Source: Propionibacteriaceae bacterium
GTDB lineage: Bacteria; Actinomycetota; Actinomycetes; Propionibacteriales; Propionibacteriaceae
Reading direction: 5' to 3'
DNA length: 34,075 nucleotides
Assembly (NCBI GenBank): GCA_031267295.1
Contig: JAIRZI010000072.1
Coordinates: 1 to 34,075, forward strand
Below the pieces are notes generated by a model. It made no database searches, had not been told where the DNA came from, and worked only from the letters and a program-made list of their open reading frames with translations. The translations under genes were made by a program, and so were the position numbers. This document shows positions 8,343-16,285 of this stretch, piece by piece. The stretch's first letter is position 1, and the number at the start of each line of letters is the position of its first letter.

Positions 8343-9305
8343 TTAATAAATCTCACGGGCATAATCAATGTCTAGCAACGCTTTCTCTAATGCGAATCCT
8401 TTATCAACTGCCGCTCCTTTCACGGCGGCATCTGCTTTAGTCGCTACTTGAAGCGCCGCTGCAACTCCGCGCGGCGACCAAACACGGGTCTGCGATACGA
8501 GCGCTCGTAACTTCCACTCCGGAACACCAACTCTGAGTGCGACATCGCGTTGCGGTAGCCGACTCTCACGTAGTTCCATGAACTTACCCAATGAGCGCAA
8601 CCCGGCAGCGATCGCAGAAATAATCTCACCACCGCTCGCGCCGCGTTCCACCGCCCACCTGAGTTTCGTGAGTGCGATTTCGGTATGTCCCGCCATAACT
8701 GCATCAGCCACAGCGAAACCTCGCACCTCAGCTTGTCCGGTGTAATAACGCCCCACCATCTCGGCGGTAAGACGCGCACCCTCCCAATCGCTTGCCAACT
8801 GTGACACGGCGGCGCTCAGTTCACTGAGGTTCGTACCAACTGCATCAACCAACGCCCGAGCCGCTGCGATACCCATATCTACTCCAAGTCGCGCCGCTTC
8901 GCTCGCCACAAACTCCGGCAATTGCCACGGTTTAGGTGTCTCAACAACTGCCTTTTCGGCACCAGCCGCCACAACCTTATCAATGAGCGTCTTAGCGCCC
9001 TCACCCCGATGTAGCAACACCAAACATAGCTGCTCTCCTGGTGAACGAACAGTATGCAACACTTCGTCGAGTTGCGCTACTCCAAGACTTGCAATTTCTC
9101 GCACTACTACGATAGCCGCCGCTGCGAACAGTGATCCCCCGATCACCTCCGCGAACCGTCCCAGAGCCATGTCTGCAGGAGCAAGTTCGCTAATCTCCGA
9201 ACCTGGCACTTCGGCACACGCCGCCTGCACTCGCTCTGTGATGCGGCGCTGTACCAACAGTTCATCACTGCCAACAACCAGCAAAGTAGTACCGAATACG
9301 CTCAT
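8343..9305 (-). CDS. holA: DNA polymerase III delta subunit
   Basis: This 320-residue clamp-loader subunit helps load the beta clamp on DNA in the replisome. It has the family's N-terminal layout (MSVFGTTLLVVGSDELLVQRRITE), the long AAA+-like body, and the C-terminal collar helices ending in EKALLDIDYAREIY. The Walker A lysine is absent, as usual for delta. ATG at 9305 is chosen because AGGA lies 7 bases upstream; an ATG 12 codons earlier lacks a ribosome site. The order comEA, comEC, holA with convergent rpsT is the standard actinobacterial arrangement. Confidence 0.93.
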   Translation of the reverse strand: MSVFGTTLLVVGSDELLVQRRITERVQAACAEVPGSEISELAPADMALGRFAEVIGGSLFAAAAIVVVREIASLGVAQLDEVLHTVRSPGEQLCLVLLHRGEGAKTLIDKVVAAGAEKAVVETPKPWQLPEFVASEAARLGVDMGIAAARALVDAVGTNLSELSAAVSQLASDWEGARLTAEMVGRYYTGQAEVRGFAVADAVMAGHTEIALTKLRWAVERGASGGEIISAIAAGLRSLGKFMELRESRLPQRDVALRVGVPEWKLRALVSQTRVWSPRGVAAALQVATKADAAVKGAAVDKGFALEKALLDIDYAREIY

Positions 9306-9383
9306 ACCCCTATCCTGCCAGTTGCTCCTTTGGGTTTCCATGCCACACTGCGTAATGATGCGTTCTTGCCGTGATAAAAATCA

Positions 9384-9416
9384 GGAAAGAAAATATTACC
9401 GCTCTGATTAGAACGG
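9384..9416 (-). terminator. terminator after comEC
   Basis: Read on the minus strand, CCGTTCT-AATC-AGAGCGG forms a 7-bp stem (one G-U pair) with a tight 4-base loop, followed by TAATATTTTCTTT. It lies 35 bp beyond the comEC stop, which suggests that holA has its own promoter. Confidence 0.55.
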
Positions 9417-9450
9417 ATACGCTATGCTAATCAACAACTCCATAAAACTC

Positions 9451-11826
9451 CTACGGCGAACGTTTTAGCGGGATGACTTTGATTGTGCTATCGACGATGC
9501 CCACAGCTATTGAGCCGTTTTCGTCAGTGCGCCACACTTGAGCGCCACTGCTAACAAGAGTTTCTACGGTGCGCGCCGCTGGATGCCCATAACCGTTGTC
9601 CGCACCCACACTGGCGATAGCCACTTCGGCGTGTGCGGCGTTTAGAAAAGTTGCACTCTGATTAGCTGATCCGTGATGCGGCACTTTAAGCACAACAACA
9701 TCTGGCACACCAACCGCAGCAAGTAGCGCCTCTTGTGCTTCCGGTTCGGCATCCCCGCTCAGCAACACACTAAGCCCCTGGACATAAGCTACCGCTATAG
9801 TTCCGGCGTTGTTCTCTTGAGGGTCTTCTCCGTCACCGCTAACTCGAATGGCAAAAGGTGCTCCGCTGGCCAGCGTCACCCAAGTTATCTCTCCAATTAA
9901 AATACGTTGCTGCGCTTGGGCGAGCGACACGTTAGTGGCTCCCACAAAACGAGCTGTGTCATTGACCTGTGACTCGCTTAATCCGGCTCGCAACAACAAA
10001 GTTCCAACACGGTAGCGCTCCCCCAACCCAGCTAACCCAGCTAAATGATCGCTATGTTGATGGGTGAGCACTACCAGCGATAGTGCTTTCACTCCCAACT
10101 CATCCAAACAGTTATGTAACGCATCGGGTTCTGGCCCGCCGTCCACTAACACCACCTCCCCGTCTGCCCCCCGAAGCACAGTGGCATCTCCCTGTCCCAC
10201 ATCACAGAAAACCATTGCCCAATCGCCAGGCCATCCCGGAGTGGGCAACCGTACACACACCACGCCGACAAGCAGCGCAACCGCAGTCAAGCTAGCGGTT
10301 GCTCTAGAAAGCACCCAAGGCACCATCCGCGCCATAGTTACTGAAAGTAACGTCATGACGACGATAACCAGTGCGGTAGCCCCCACCTGCCACACCGCAC
10401 CGGGCAACCCCGCCCCAACGTTGGCGACGTAGATGATGGGTTGTACACACCATCCGGCCACCCAACCCAACATTTTCGCTAACCAGTGCAGCACTGGAGA
10501 TACCAAAGTTGCTGCCAAGCCGATCACAGTCACTGGGCCAACGAACGACCCGGCAGCCAGGTTCGCTAGTATCCCCACCAGCGACACCTGCCCATTAAGT
10601 GCGGTTACCAGCGGTTGAGTAGCTAACTGGGCAGCTAGCGGCACTGCGACAGCTTCCGCTAACCACAACGGACACCAAGTAGCTAATGCATCTTGCCAAC
10701 GCCCCGCCCACCACACAATACCTCCGGTAGCGCTAACCGATAACGCAAACCCCCACGAATGGGATAACCAAGGATCAATCAGTAACAACGCAGTTACGGC
10801 CACCGCTAATTGGCGTATTCCACGTTTGGTATCACGCGCCACCCCAATGGCACTTAACGCCACCACCCCCATAGCCGCCGCTCGCAAAACGCTTGGCTCT
10901 CCACGACAAAGCGCCACAAAACCTACCACACAACTCAGCGCGATACCACGCAACCACCAACCTCTTGCGCCCGCATACCTAGCAAGCAGCAACACAAATG
11001 CCAACAACAATGTGAGGTTGGTACCACTCACCGCCGTTAGATGCGACAACCCGGTGGCGCGGAACGCTGCAACCAATGTGCTTGGCAACTGGGATACGTC
11101 ACCCACCACTAACGCTGGTACCAACCCCGCTTGCTCTGAACTACTCCATGCCATCGAATCGCGCAATCCCGCACGCAGCTTATTCACCGCTCCAGTAAGC
11201 AGACCAGGTTCACTGAGCACCGTGATTGCACCCATCTGCCGTAGCTGGGCAGCGACACCATCGCCTAACTCCACCGGCATAGCTCGCGCCGTCAACTGCA
11301 CCCGTTGCCCTGCCACTAGCACTTCCGAACCATTTATTACCAAAATTATCGGTTGTTTTGTTCTGAACTGGGAACCGCGTGCAACAACAGTTCTCAACTC
11401 CGCCTGCAACAATGTACGCGCCGGAAGCGCGCCACGCGGCGGATACGTTACTGGGTCGCTACTGACATCAAGCACAACGTCAACTACCGCCCGCTCCTCA
11501 GCCAGCAGCGTAATCACGTTGTTGATACGAAACTGCACCAACATCGTGGTGATAAGCAGTGCGGCACCGCCAGCGATGACGGCGGCTAGCATCGAAAACC
11601 GAAAACTACGCGAACCGAACACCGCTACCCGCCTACCGCGCCAAGTTGGTAGCAACAATCCAGCACCGCGCCACGCTAACAAACCAACTATTACTGTCGC
11701 CCCGGCCACTGCTACCGACCACCACTTGCCTTGACACGCCGACCAGGTGGCCGCCCACACCATCGCTGCTACGGCGACAAGACGCAAATCAATATCAGAC
11801 ACTGACATAGGGTTCGAGTTGCGCAT
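9451..11826 (-). CDS. comEC: ComEC/Rec2 DNA-uptake channel
   Basis: This 791-residue polytopic protein is the inner-membrane channel that passes single-stranded DNA into the cell. The N terminus has membrane helices and a soluble OB-like DUF4131 region (about 90-200). The Competence domain follows (GLSHLTAVSGTNLTLLLAF). The C-terminal metallo-beta-lactamase-like domain has DVGQGDATVL, the metal-binding THQHSDHLAGL near residue 590, SGDAEPEAQEALL, and KVPHHGSANQS. All metal ligands appear intact. ATG at 11826 is preferred because GGGGTGA lies 7 bases upstream. It overlaps the end of comEA by 32 bp, so translation is probably coupled. Confidence 0.95.
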   Translation of the reverse strand: MRNSNPMSVSDIDLRLVAVAAMVWAATWSACQGKWWSVAVAGATVIVGLLAWRGAGLLLPTWRGRRVAVFGSRSFRFSMLAAVIAGGAALLITTMLVQFRINNVITLLAEERAVVDVVLDVSSDPVTYPPRGALPARTLLQAELRTVVARGSQFRTKQPIILVINGSEVLVAGQRVQLTARAMPVELGDGVAAQLRQMGAITVLSEPGLLTGAVNKLRAGLRDSMAWSSSEQAGLVPALVVGDVSQLPSTLVAAFRATGLSHLTAVSGTNLTLLLAFVLLLARYAGARGWWLRGIALSCVVGFVALCRGEPSVLRAAAMGVVALSAIGVARDTKRGIRQLAVAVTALLLIDPWLSHSWGFALSVSATGGIVWWAGRWQDALATWCPLWLAEAVAVPLAAQLATQPLVTALNGQVSLVGILANLAAGSFVGPVTVIGLAATLVSPVLHWLAKMLGWVAGWCVQPIIYVANVGAGLPGAVWQVGATALVIVVMTLLSVTMARMVPWVLSRATASLTAVALLVGVVCVRLPTPGWPGDWAMVFCDVGQGDATVLRGADGEVVLVDGGPEPDALHNCLDELGVKALSLVVLTHQHSDHLAGLAGLGERYRVGTLLLRAGLSESQVNDTARFVGATNVSLAQAQQRILIGEITWVTLASGAPFAIRVSGDGEDPQENNAGTIAVAYVQGLSVLLSGDAEPEAQEALLAAVGVPDVVVLKVPHHGSANQSATFLNAAHAEVAIASVGADNGYGHPAARTVETLVSSGAQVWRTDENGSIAVGIVDSTIKVIPLKRSP

Positions 11827-12652
11827 AAGTTTTCACCCCAATACCGCTGACTTCCTGTAGCTCCGCTGTCGTTGAGAAACGCCCATGTTGCTCCCGCCAG
11901 GCGATGATTCGCCCCGCAGTTACCGGTCCGACACCCGGCAACGTTTCTAACTGAGCTTGTGTGGCAGCGTTGAGATTGAGCCTGCTGCCTGTTGCCGATC
12001 CGCTAGTGGTTTTAGCGGCAGTTCCCCCACTGGAGTTACCATTTACCTCACCTCGCGGATTGTTACGAGTGCCGATCACCAACTGTTCTCCATCAAACAA
12101 CACTTGCGCAAAGTTCAATTCAGCCGGTTCCGCATCCGCTGCCAGCCCGCCACAAGCCAAAATGGCTTCTTGTACTCGGGCATTCTCTGGCAACACCACC
12201 ACACCAGGATTTACCACCGCTCCCAGCACATGCACGGCTATAGTGGGCGGCGCAGTGCTAGATAAAGCAGTTTTGTTAGGCTCATCAACCACAGTCGCAG
12301 TGGTAAGCGGAACTTCGATAGTACGTGCCCCGAATAGCTGCGTTACGGCAAACGCAGCAGCCACCGCACACACCACGCCGATCACCGCCAGATGTTCCTT
12401 GGCGAACACCACTGCAGTTGATAGCCGAGAAGATGGGGTTGCGGTTACGGCGACTACATCCGTCTGTTCTAGCTGACGATGCCGCACTCGGGAAGCTGTA
12501 CTTTGGGTTACCGCAGCCGTGTCCAACCCTGAATCGTTTGTGGTAGGTGGCAGTTCTTGACGATCAGAGCGCAATCGAGCGAGCCGACGATCTGCGAAAT
12601 CGGATGCTAACGGCACCGACAAAGCTGCATCGCTATTGAGCCAAGGTTCCAC
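11795..12652 (-). CDS. comEA: ComEA-type DNA-binding competence protein
   Basis: This 285-residue protein has a disordered cytosolic N terminus, one membrane helix at about 88-107, an SLBB domain at about 137-195, and a C-terminal helix-hairpin-helix pair at about 225-285 (LNLNAATQAQLETLPGVGP and EVSGIGVKTYAQLEPYV). ComEA binds double-stranded DNA outside the membrane and passes it to ComEC. The GTG start has GAGAAG upstream. The long N-terminal extension before the helix is normal for actinobacterial ComEA. It starts the comEA-comEC unit and is divergent from lrgA. Confidence 0.94.
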   Translation of the reverse strand: MEPWLNSDAALSVPLASDFADRRLARLRSDRQELPPTTNDSGLDTAAVTQSTASRVRHRQLEQTDVVAVTATPSSRLSTAVVFAKEHLAVIGVVCAVAAAFAVTQLFGARTIEVPLTTATVVDEPNKTALSSTAPPTIAVHVLGAVVNPGVVVLPENARVQEAILACGGLAADAEPAELNFAQVLFDGEQLVIGTRNNPRGEVNGNSSGGTAAKTTSGSATGSRLNLNAATQAQLETLPGVGPVTAGRIIAWREQHGRFSTTAELQEVSGIGVKTYAQLEPYVSV

Positions 12653-12703
12653 AACTACTTCTCTAGTTCGAGTTGTTGTAAACCGGCCAGCTATGAAATG
12701 TCC

Positions 12704-12743
12704 TGTGGAAAAAAAACTGCGTCTGATCAGTAGCTGTGGACAA
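12704..12743. promoter_or_regulatory. two DnaA-box-like sites upstream of lrgA/comEA
   Basis: TGTGGAAAA (12704-12712, reverse complement TTTTCCACA) and TGTGGACAA (12735-12743, reverse complement TTGTCCACA) are in the same orientation, 31 bp apart. The second is an exact match to the actinobacterial DnaA consensus. Both sit in the divergent comEA/lrgA intergenic region. They may titrate DnaA or regulate the neighbours. Confidence 0.4.
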
Positions 12744-12830
12744 TATCTATGCGAACTTTCCTCACAACTTATGTATTAACCGGCAGTAGCGCGTTAAGCT
12801 TGCTCAGCACGTAATACTTACAGGAGGAAC

Positions 12831-13247
12831 ATGCGCTACTTGAAACAGTTCGCGCTCATCACGGCTTTTTGCCTAGTGGGAGAGGCGATCGAACAACTTA
12901 CGCCGTTGCCGATTCCTGGCAGTGTGTACGGCATGGTTTTGATGTTCGCTCTGCTGTGTCTGAAAGTAATCAAAGTGGAACAGGTGAAAGATGTGGCACT
13001 GTTCCTAGTGAGTGTTATGCAAGTTTTTTTCATTCCGGCTGGCGTGGGCATAATCAGCGTCTGGCCACTAGAAAAAACTCTACTGGTGGCATCCGCTGTG
13101 GCGATCACCGTCTTCACACTGCTGGTGATGGGGGTGAGCGGGCAAGTGACGCAGTTGGTGCAACGGCTCACTGGCACCACTGAAGCATCGAAAGAAAACG
13201 CTCCGGCTCCGGCTCCGGCTACCGCTATGGAGGTCACCAATGAATGA
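12831..13247 (+). CDS. lrgA: CidA/LrgA-family holin-like membrane protein
   Basis: This small protein of 138 residues has four predicted membrane helices and the family motif PLPIPGSVYGMVLMF near 26-40. LrgA/CidA proteins act with LrgB/CidB in the membrane and are linked to murein hydrolase control, cell lysis, and in some bacteria to pyruvate or glycolate transport. The C-terminal tail is an Ala-Pro repeat encoded by three GCTCCG units. AGGAGG lies 5 bases before the ATG. It overlaps lrgB by 8 bp, so the two are co-translated. Confidence 0.9.
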   Translation: MRYLKQFALITAFCLVGEAIEQLTPLPIPGSVYGMVLMFALLCLKVIKVEQVKDVALFLVSVMQVFFIPAGVGIISVWPLEKTLLVASAVAITVFTLLVMGVSGQVTQLVQRLTGTTEASKENAPAPAPATAMEVTNE

Positions 13248-13932
13248 GTTTTTGGAATCTCTGGACACGTTCGGCATCACGCTTACGTTACTGGTTTACA
13301 TCGCGGCATCTTGGCTACGTAGCAAAGTTCACCATCCACTAGTGAATCCGATGCTTATCACCGTCGTAGTGCTAATCGCGACTTTGGCGTTAAGCGGCAC
13401 CAGTTTTGCAAGCTATAACAACTCCGCCAGCATTCTCTCGTTCATGCTTACACCGGTCACCGTGTGTCTAGCGGTGCCGTTATATCTACAGCTACAAGAA
13501 CTACGTCGCAACGTTTGGGCAATACTGGCAGGTATTTGTACCGGCACACTTGCCGGATTAAGCGTGACATTGCTCTACGCTAAGCTTGTCGGTTTGAGTG
13601 TCACCGAATTCGCCACCCTATTACCACGTTCTATCACCACACCAATGGGGTTAGGAGCAAGTGAGAAGATTGGGGGCATCGCTACAGTGACGGTAGCCAT
13701 TATCGTGTTGACTGGCATCTGGGGCAATCTGGTGGGGCGGACATTTCTGCGGCTGATACGGGTACGCGAACCGATAGCGCGTGGAGTGGCGCTGGGCACG
13801 TCGTCTCACGGTATGGGAACTACGCTCGCATTCGAGTTAGGCCAAGTTGAAGGCGCGATGAGTTCGCTCTCTATTGCTATTACTGGAGTTATCACTGTGG
13901 CGCTTCTGCCTATCTTTCTACGTTTCATGTAA
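13240..13932 (+). CDS. lrgB: LrgB/CidB-family membrane protein
   Basis: This 230-residue hydrophobic protein has the conserved LrgB features: NPMLITVVVL near residue 36, LTPVTVCLAVPLYLQ, LLPRSITTPMGLGASEKIGG, and ARGVALGTSSHGMGTTLAFE near the C terminus. It forms the second half of the LrgAB pair. Its ATG lies within the last codons of lrgA and is preceded by GGAGG. No LytSR-type regulator is present in the window. Confidence 0.93.
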   Translation: MNEFLESLDTFGITLTLLVYIAASWLRSKVHHPLVNPMLITVVVLIATLALSGTSFASYNNSASILSFMLTPVTVCLAVPLYLQLQELRRNVWAILAGICTGTLAGLSVTLLYAKLVGLSVTEFATLLPRSITTPMGLGASEKIGGIATVTVAIIVLTGIWGNLVGRTFLRLIRVREPIARGVALGTSSHGMGTTLAFELGQVEGAMSSLSIAITGVITVALLPIFLRFM

Positions 13933-13989
13933 GTAACCAGTGCGCCGCACCATAAGCACCAACTAACAAGATGTGGCAGACTCGATCTG

Positions 13990-14017
13990 TTGACAACTCT
14001 GCGTCCACAGTTAACTG
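13990..14017 (+). promoter_or_regulatory. candidate promoter of the NhaD-like gene
   Basis: A perfect -35 TTGACA (13990-13995) is followed after 16 bp by TAACTG (14012-14017). AAAGGAG and the ATG at 14031 follow closely, which gives a very short leader. This suggests the antiporter can be transcribed separately from lrgAB. Confidence 0.4.
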
Positions 14018-14030
14018 AAAGGAGTCTCCG

Positions 14031-15392
14031 ATGGCGATTCCGTGGTGGGGACTACTGCCTTTTGTAGCGATGCTCGGTACTATCGCCATCGCTCCGCTGG
14101 TTTCCGTCACTCGGCGCGCTTGGGAAGATAATTTAGTGAAACTCGGTGTCGCAGCGCTGCTTGGCATCCCGGTAGCGTTGTGGATGTGGTTCGGTTTTGA
14201 TCGTCAACTAGTGTTGCACTCCCTTGAAGAATATGCCCAATTCATCACACTGCTGTTCAGTCTCTACGTTGTTTCTGGCGGATTATTCGTAGCGGGCGAC
14301 ATCCGGGCTACTCCACGCAACAACACCATCATGCTACTGATTGGTGGTGTGTTGGCAAGCTTCATAGGCACCACCGGGGCAGCTATGCTGCTTATCCGCC
14401 CGCTACTGAACACCAATCGGGAACGGGAACATAAAGTACACACGGTGATCTTTGCCATCCTACTGGTAGCAAACTGTGGCGGTTTACTAACTCCGCTCGG
14501 CGATCCGCCGTTATACATCGGGTTGATGCGTGGCGTGCCGTTTACTTGGACGTTCAGCATGTGGGGAGAATGGTTGTTTATCAACCTGTTGCTTGTTGCT
14601 ACTTACTATGGCCAAGATCGGCTGTATTATTCGAAAGAATCTAGTTTCGCAATCGCTTGGGATGCTGCCAGTTCTTCACCCCTCGCGTTAAAAGGCAAGC
14701 TCAATATCTGCTGGTTCGCACTCATTATCGCAGCAGTCGCCTTGTTGGGTGACTATACCTGGTTGAAAATTGCAGTGCAGTTAGCGGCGGCGGCAGCCTC
14801 TTACTGCATCGGCAGTAGAGCGGTGCGAATAGAAGACAATGAGTTCACTTGGCATCCGATCATTGAAGTGGCGGTGTTGTTCATCGGCATCTTCCTCACA
14901 ATGATTCCAGCATTGGAGTTCTTACGCGCGCACGCCAATCAACTACCACTCAACGAATACACCCTGTTCGGTTTCACTGGCATTCTTTCCAGCGTGCTGG
15001 ACAATGCGCCAACATATCTCACCTTTTTCGAGATGTCCACTCAACTAGATCCGCTAGGTGAACCGCTGGTGGCTGGAGTGCCGCAACTTTACCTTACGGC
15101 GGTGAGTTTGGGCGCAGTCACCTGTGGCGCAATCACATACATTGGCAACGGCCCAAACTTCATGGTGAAGTCGGTAGCTGAAGAACGGGGTGTCAAGATG
15201 CCCAGCTTCGGCGGTTACATCGCCTGGACGTTGCGTTACCTAGTACCAATATTGGTGTCGATGGTACTCATTTTCTTATCAACTGGCGCGCTACCGCTGC
15301 TTTTGGGTATCGGTCTAGCGCTGCTGATAGCTGGTGACGCGCTACGTTTAACCCGCGCACACCCACTGCCACATTCAGAACCCGCTACGTAA
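14031..15392 (+). CDS. NhaD-like sodium:proton antiporter / CitMHS_2-family transporter
   Basis: This polytopic membrane protein of 453 residues has about 11-12 helices of the ion-transporter superfamily. Conserved stretches are GGVLASFIGTTGAAMLLIRP, NCGGLLTPLGDPPLYIGL, and LSSVLDNAPTYLTFFEM. The DNAPTY and GDPP loops are the paired re-entrant motifs typical of this superfamily. Family members annotated as NhaD exchange Na+ or Li+ for protons, while others are called putative citrate transporters, so the substrate is uncertain. The start is well supported by AAAGGAG. It lies 98 bp after lrgB with its own candidate promoter. Confidence 0.85.
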   Translation: MAIPWWGLLPFVAMLGTIAIAPLVSVTRRAWEDNLVKLGVAALLGIPVALWMWFGFDRQLVLHSLEEYAQFITLLFSLYVVSGGLFVAGDIRATPRNNTIMLLIGGVLASFIGTTGAAMLLIRPLLNTNREREHKVHTVIFAILLVANCGGLLTPLGDPPLYIGLMRGVPFTWTFSMWGEWLFINLLLVATYYGQDRLYYSKESSFAIAWDAASSSPLALKGKLNICWFALIIAAVALLGDYTWLKIAVQLAAAAASYCIGSRAVRIEDNEFTWHPIIEVAVLFIGIFLTMIPALEFLRAHANQLPLNEYTLFGFTGILSSVLDNAPTYLTFFEMSTQLDPLGEPLVAGVPQLYLTAVSLGAVTCGAITYIGNGPNFMVKSVAEERGVKMPSFGGYIAWTLRYLVPILVSMVLIFLSTGALPLLLGIGLALLIAGDALRLTRAHPLPHSEPAT

Positions 15393-15603
15393 TTTTCCCC
15401 TGATGGTACCCGAGTTTCCTGCTTTTGGATGGTTTTGAAGTTGGATACGGGTTTGGTGAGGTATTTCGCTGTTATTTTGGGGTGGTTTCCTGCACTAAAG
15501 CGGAATATTGTTCTGAGGTTAGTGACAAATCTGAGTTTTTCTGTCACTGCGGGAAGTGTAGGGCAGCACAGCGCAACAACGCACAGTAACGTATCAAGTT
15601 TCC

Positions 15604-15758
15604 CCGTCATTGCGAGGAGCATAGCGACGAAGCAATCCAGAAAAGTAATTACTGAGCAAAAGAGGTTTTTGTTCAATAAATCCGAACTAGAAAGATTCAC
15701 ATAAACGACACCTAAATGACTGGATTGCTTCGCGCCCTGCGGCCACTCGCAATGACGG
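15604..15758 (+). mobile_element. palindromic MITE/BIME-like element, copy 1
   Basis: This 155-bp element has matching inverted ends. CCGTCATTGCGAG (15604-15616) pairs with CTCGCAATGACGG (15746-15758), and GAAGCAATCCAG (15629-15640) pairs with CTGGATTGCTTC (15720-15731). The centre of about 79 bp is not palindromic. It has no coding capacity. A second copy in the opposite orientation starts at 33929. The end sequence is of the REP type known from many bacteria. A mobilising enzyme is not present in the window. Confidence 0.75.
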
Positions 15759-15813
15759 ACGATAAGGAGTCACACAAGGGCGAATATACCCTCACAATGT
15801 GCAGCAACCCGCG

Positions 15814-15880
15814 GTGAATAACACTTAAGTAACTGGATTGCTTCGCGCCCTGCGGCCACTCGCAATGACGGACGATAAGG
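15814..15880 (+). repeat. half copy of the palindromic element
   Basis: 15832-15880 repeats 15719-15767 exactly (49 bp, offset 113 bp). Similarity continues upstream to about 15814 with only transition differences. It contains one inverted end and no partner end, so it is a solo half-element. Confidence 0.8.
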
Positions 15881-15932
15881 TGAACCGGTATGGGTTTGGT
15901 GCCGCTTCTCTTTTTGGGGGAGGTTTTACGTT

Positions 15933-16064
15933 ATGACTAGAAAGTATGACCCGCAGGTTAGGGATTGTGCGGGTGTTGATGGTGCTTGCTCATTTACAAC
16001 TACCTTATTGTCTCGTATTTTGAGTTCGATTTTGCTTGTTAGAACCCGAGTTTTTCCTTTTTAG
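15933..16064 (+). pseudogene. possible IS3-type transposase OrfA N-terminal remnant
   Basis: ATG is preceded by GGGGGAGG at 9 bases and begins MTRKYDPQVRD, which resembles the start of IS3-family OrfA proteins (K-Y-x-P/D-x-V-R-x-R-A-V-R). The frame then loses similarity. A +1 shift reads VRVLMVL, compatible with a frameshift. The 43-codon frame ends at 16064. The match is short, so it could be coincidental. Confidence 0.35.
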
Positions 16065-16285
16065 TGTGGAAAGCACCACCATTTACTAACCGAATCACTA
16101 GCGTTACAAAAGTCATCAGAAGCGATAATGAGAGTTTCTGCTGCAGTGGCGGTGGTTAAAAGTGTGACCATACTGGCAACGTTCAGCCTGCGCATCACCA
16201 GAAACCCGCGGCATAAAGTGCGCAATCCAAACGCAGCGCTACGCTATGTAAAACGGTGGCTACAACTTAAGAATGCAAAGCAAAG

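Larger units (their letters stand above)
15393..16285. other. 893-bp repeat-rich intergenic region
   Basis: This stretch between the convergent antiporter and leuS genes holds the palindromic element (15604-15758), its half copy (15814-15880), an inverted repeat AGTGACA/TGTCACT at 15521-15548, and a short transposase-like remnant (15933-16064). Open frames crossing it translate repeat sequence and look spurious. It resembles a site that has repeatedly accepted mobile sequences. Confidence 0.7.

Noticed and set aside
10826-11734. Long open frame of about 300 codons on the plus strand
   Set aside because: It lies wholly inside comEC on the other strand and has biased low-complexity composition; it is a shadow frame.
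15429-15704. Open frame of 91 codons downstream of the antiporter
   Set aside because: Its second half is the translation of the palindromic element and the first half has no recognisable features or ribosome site.
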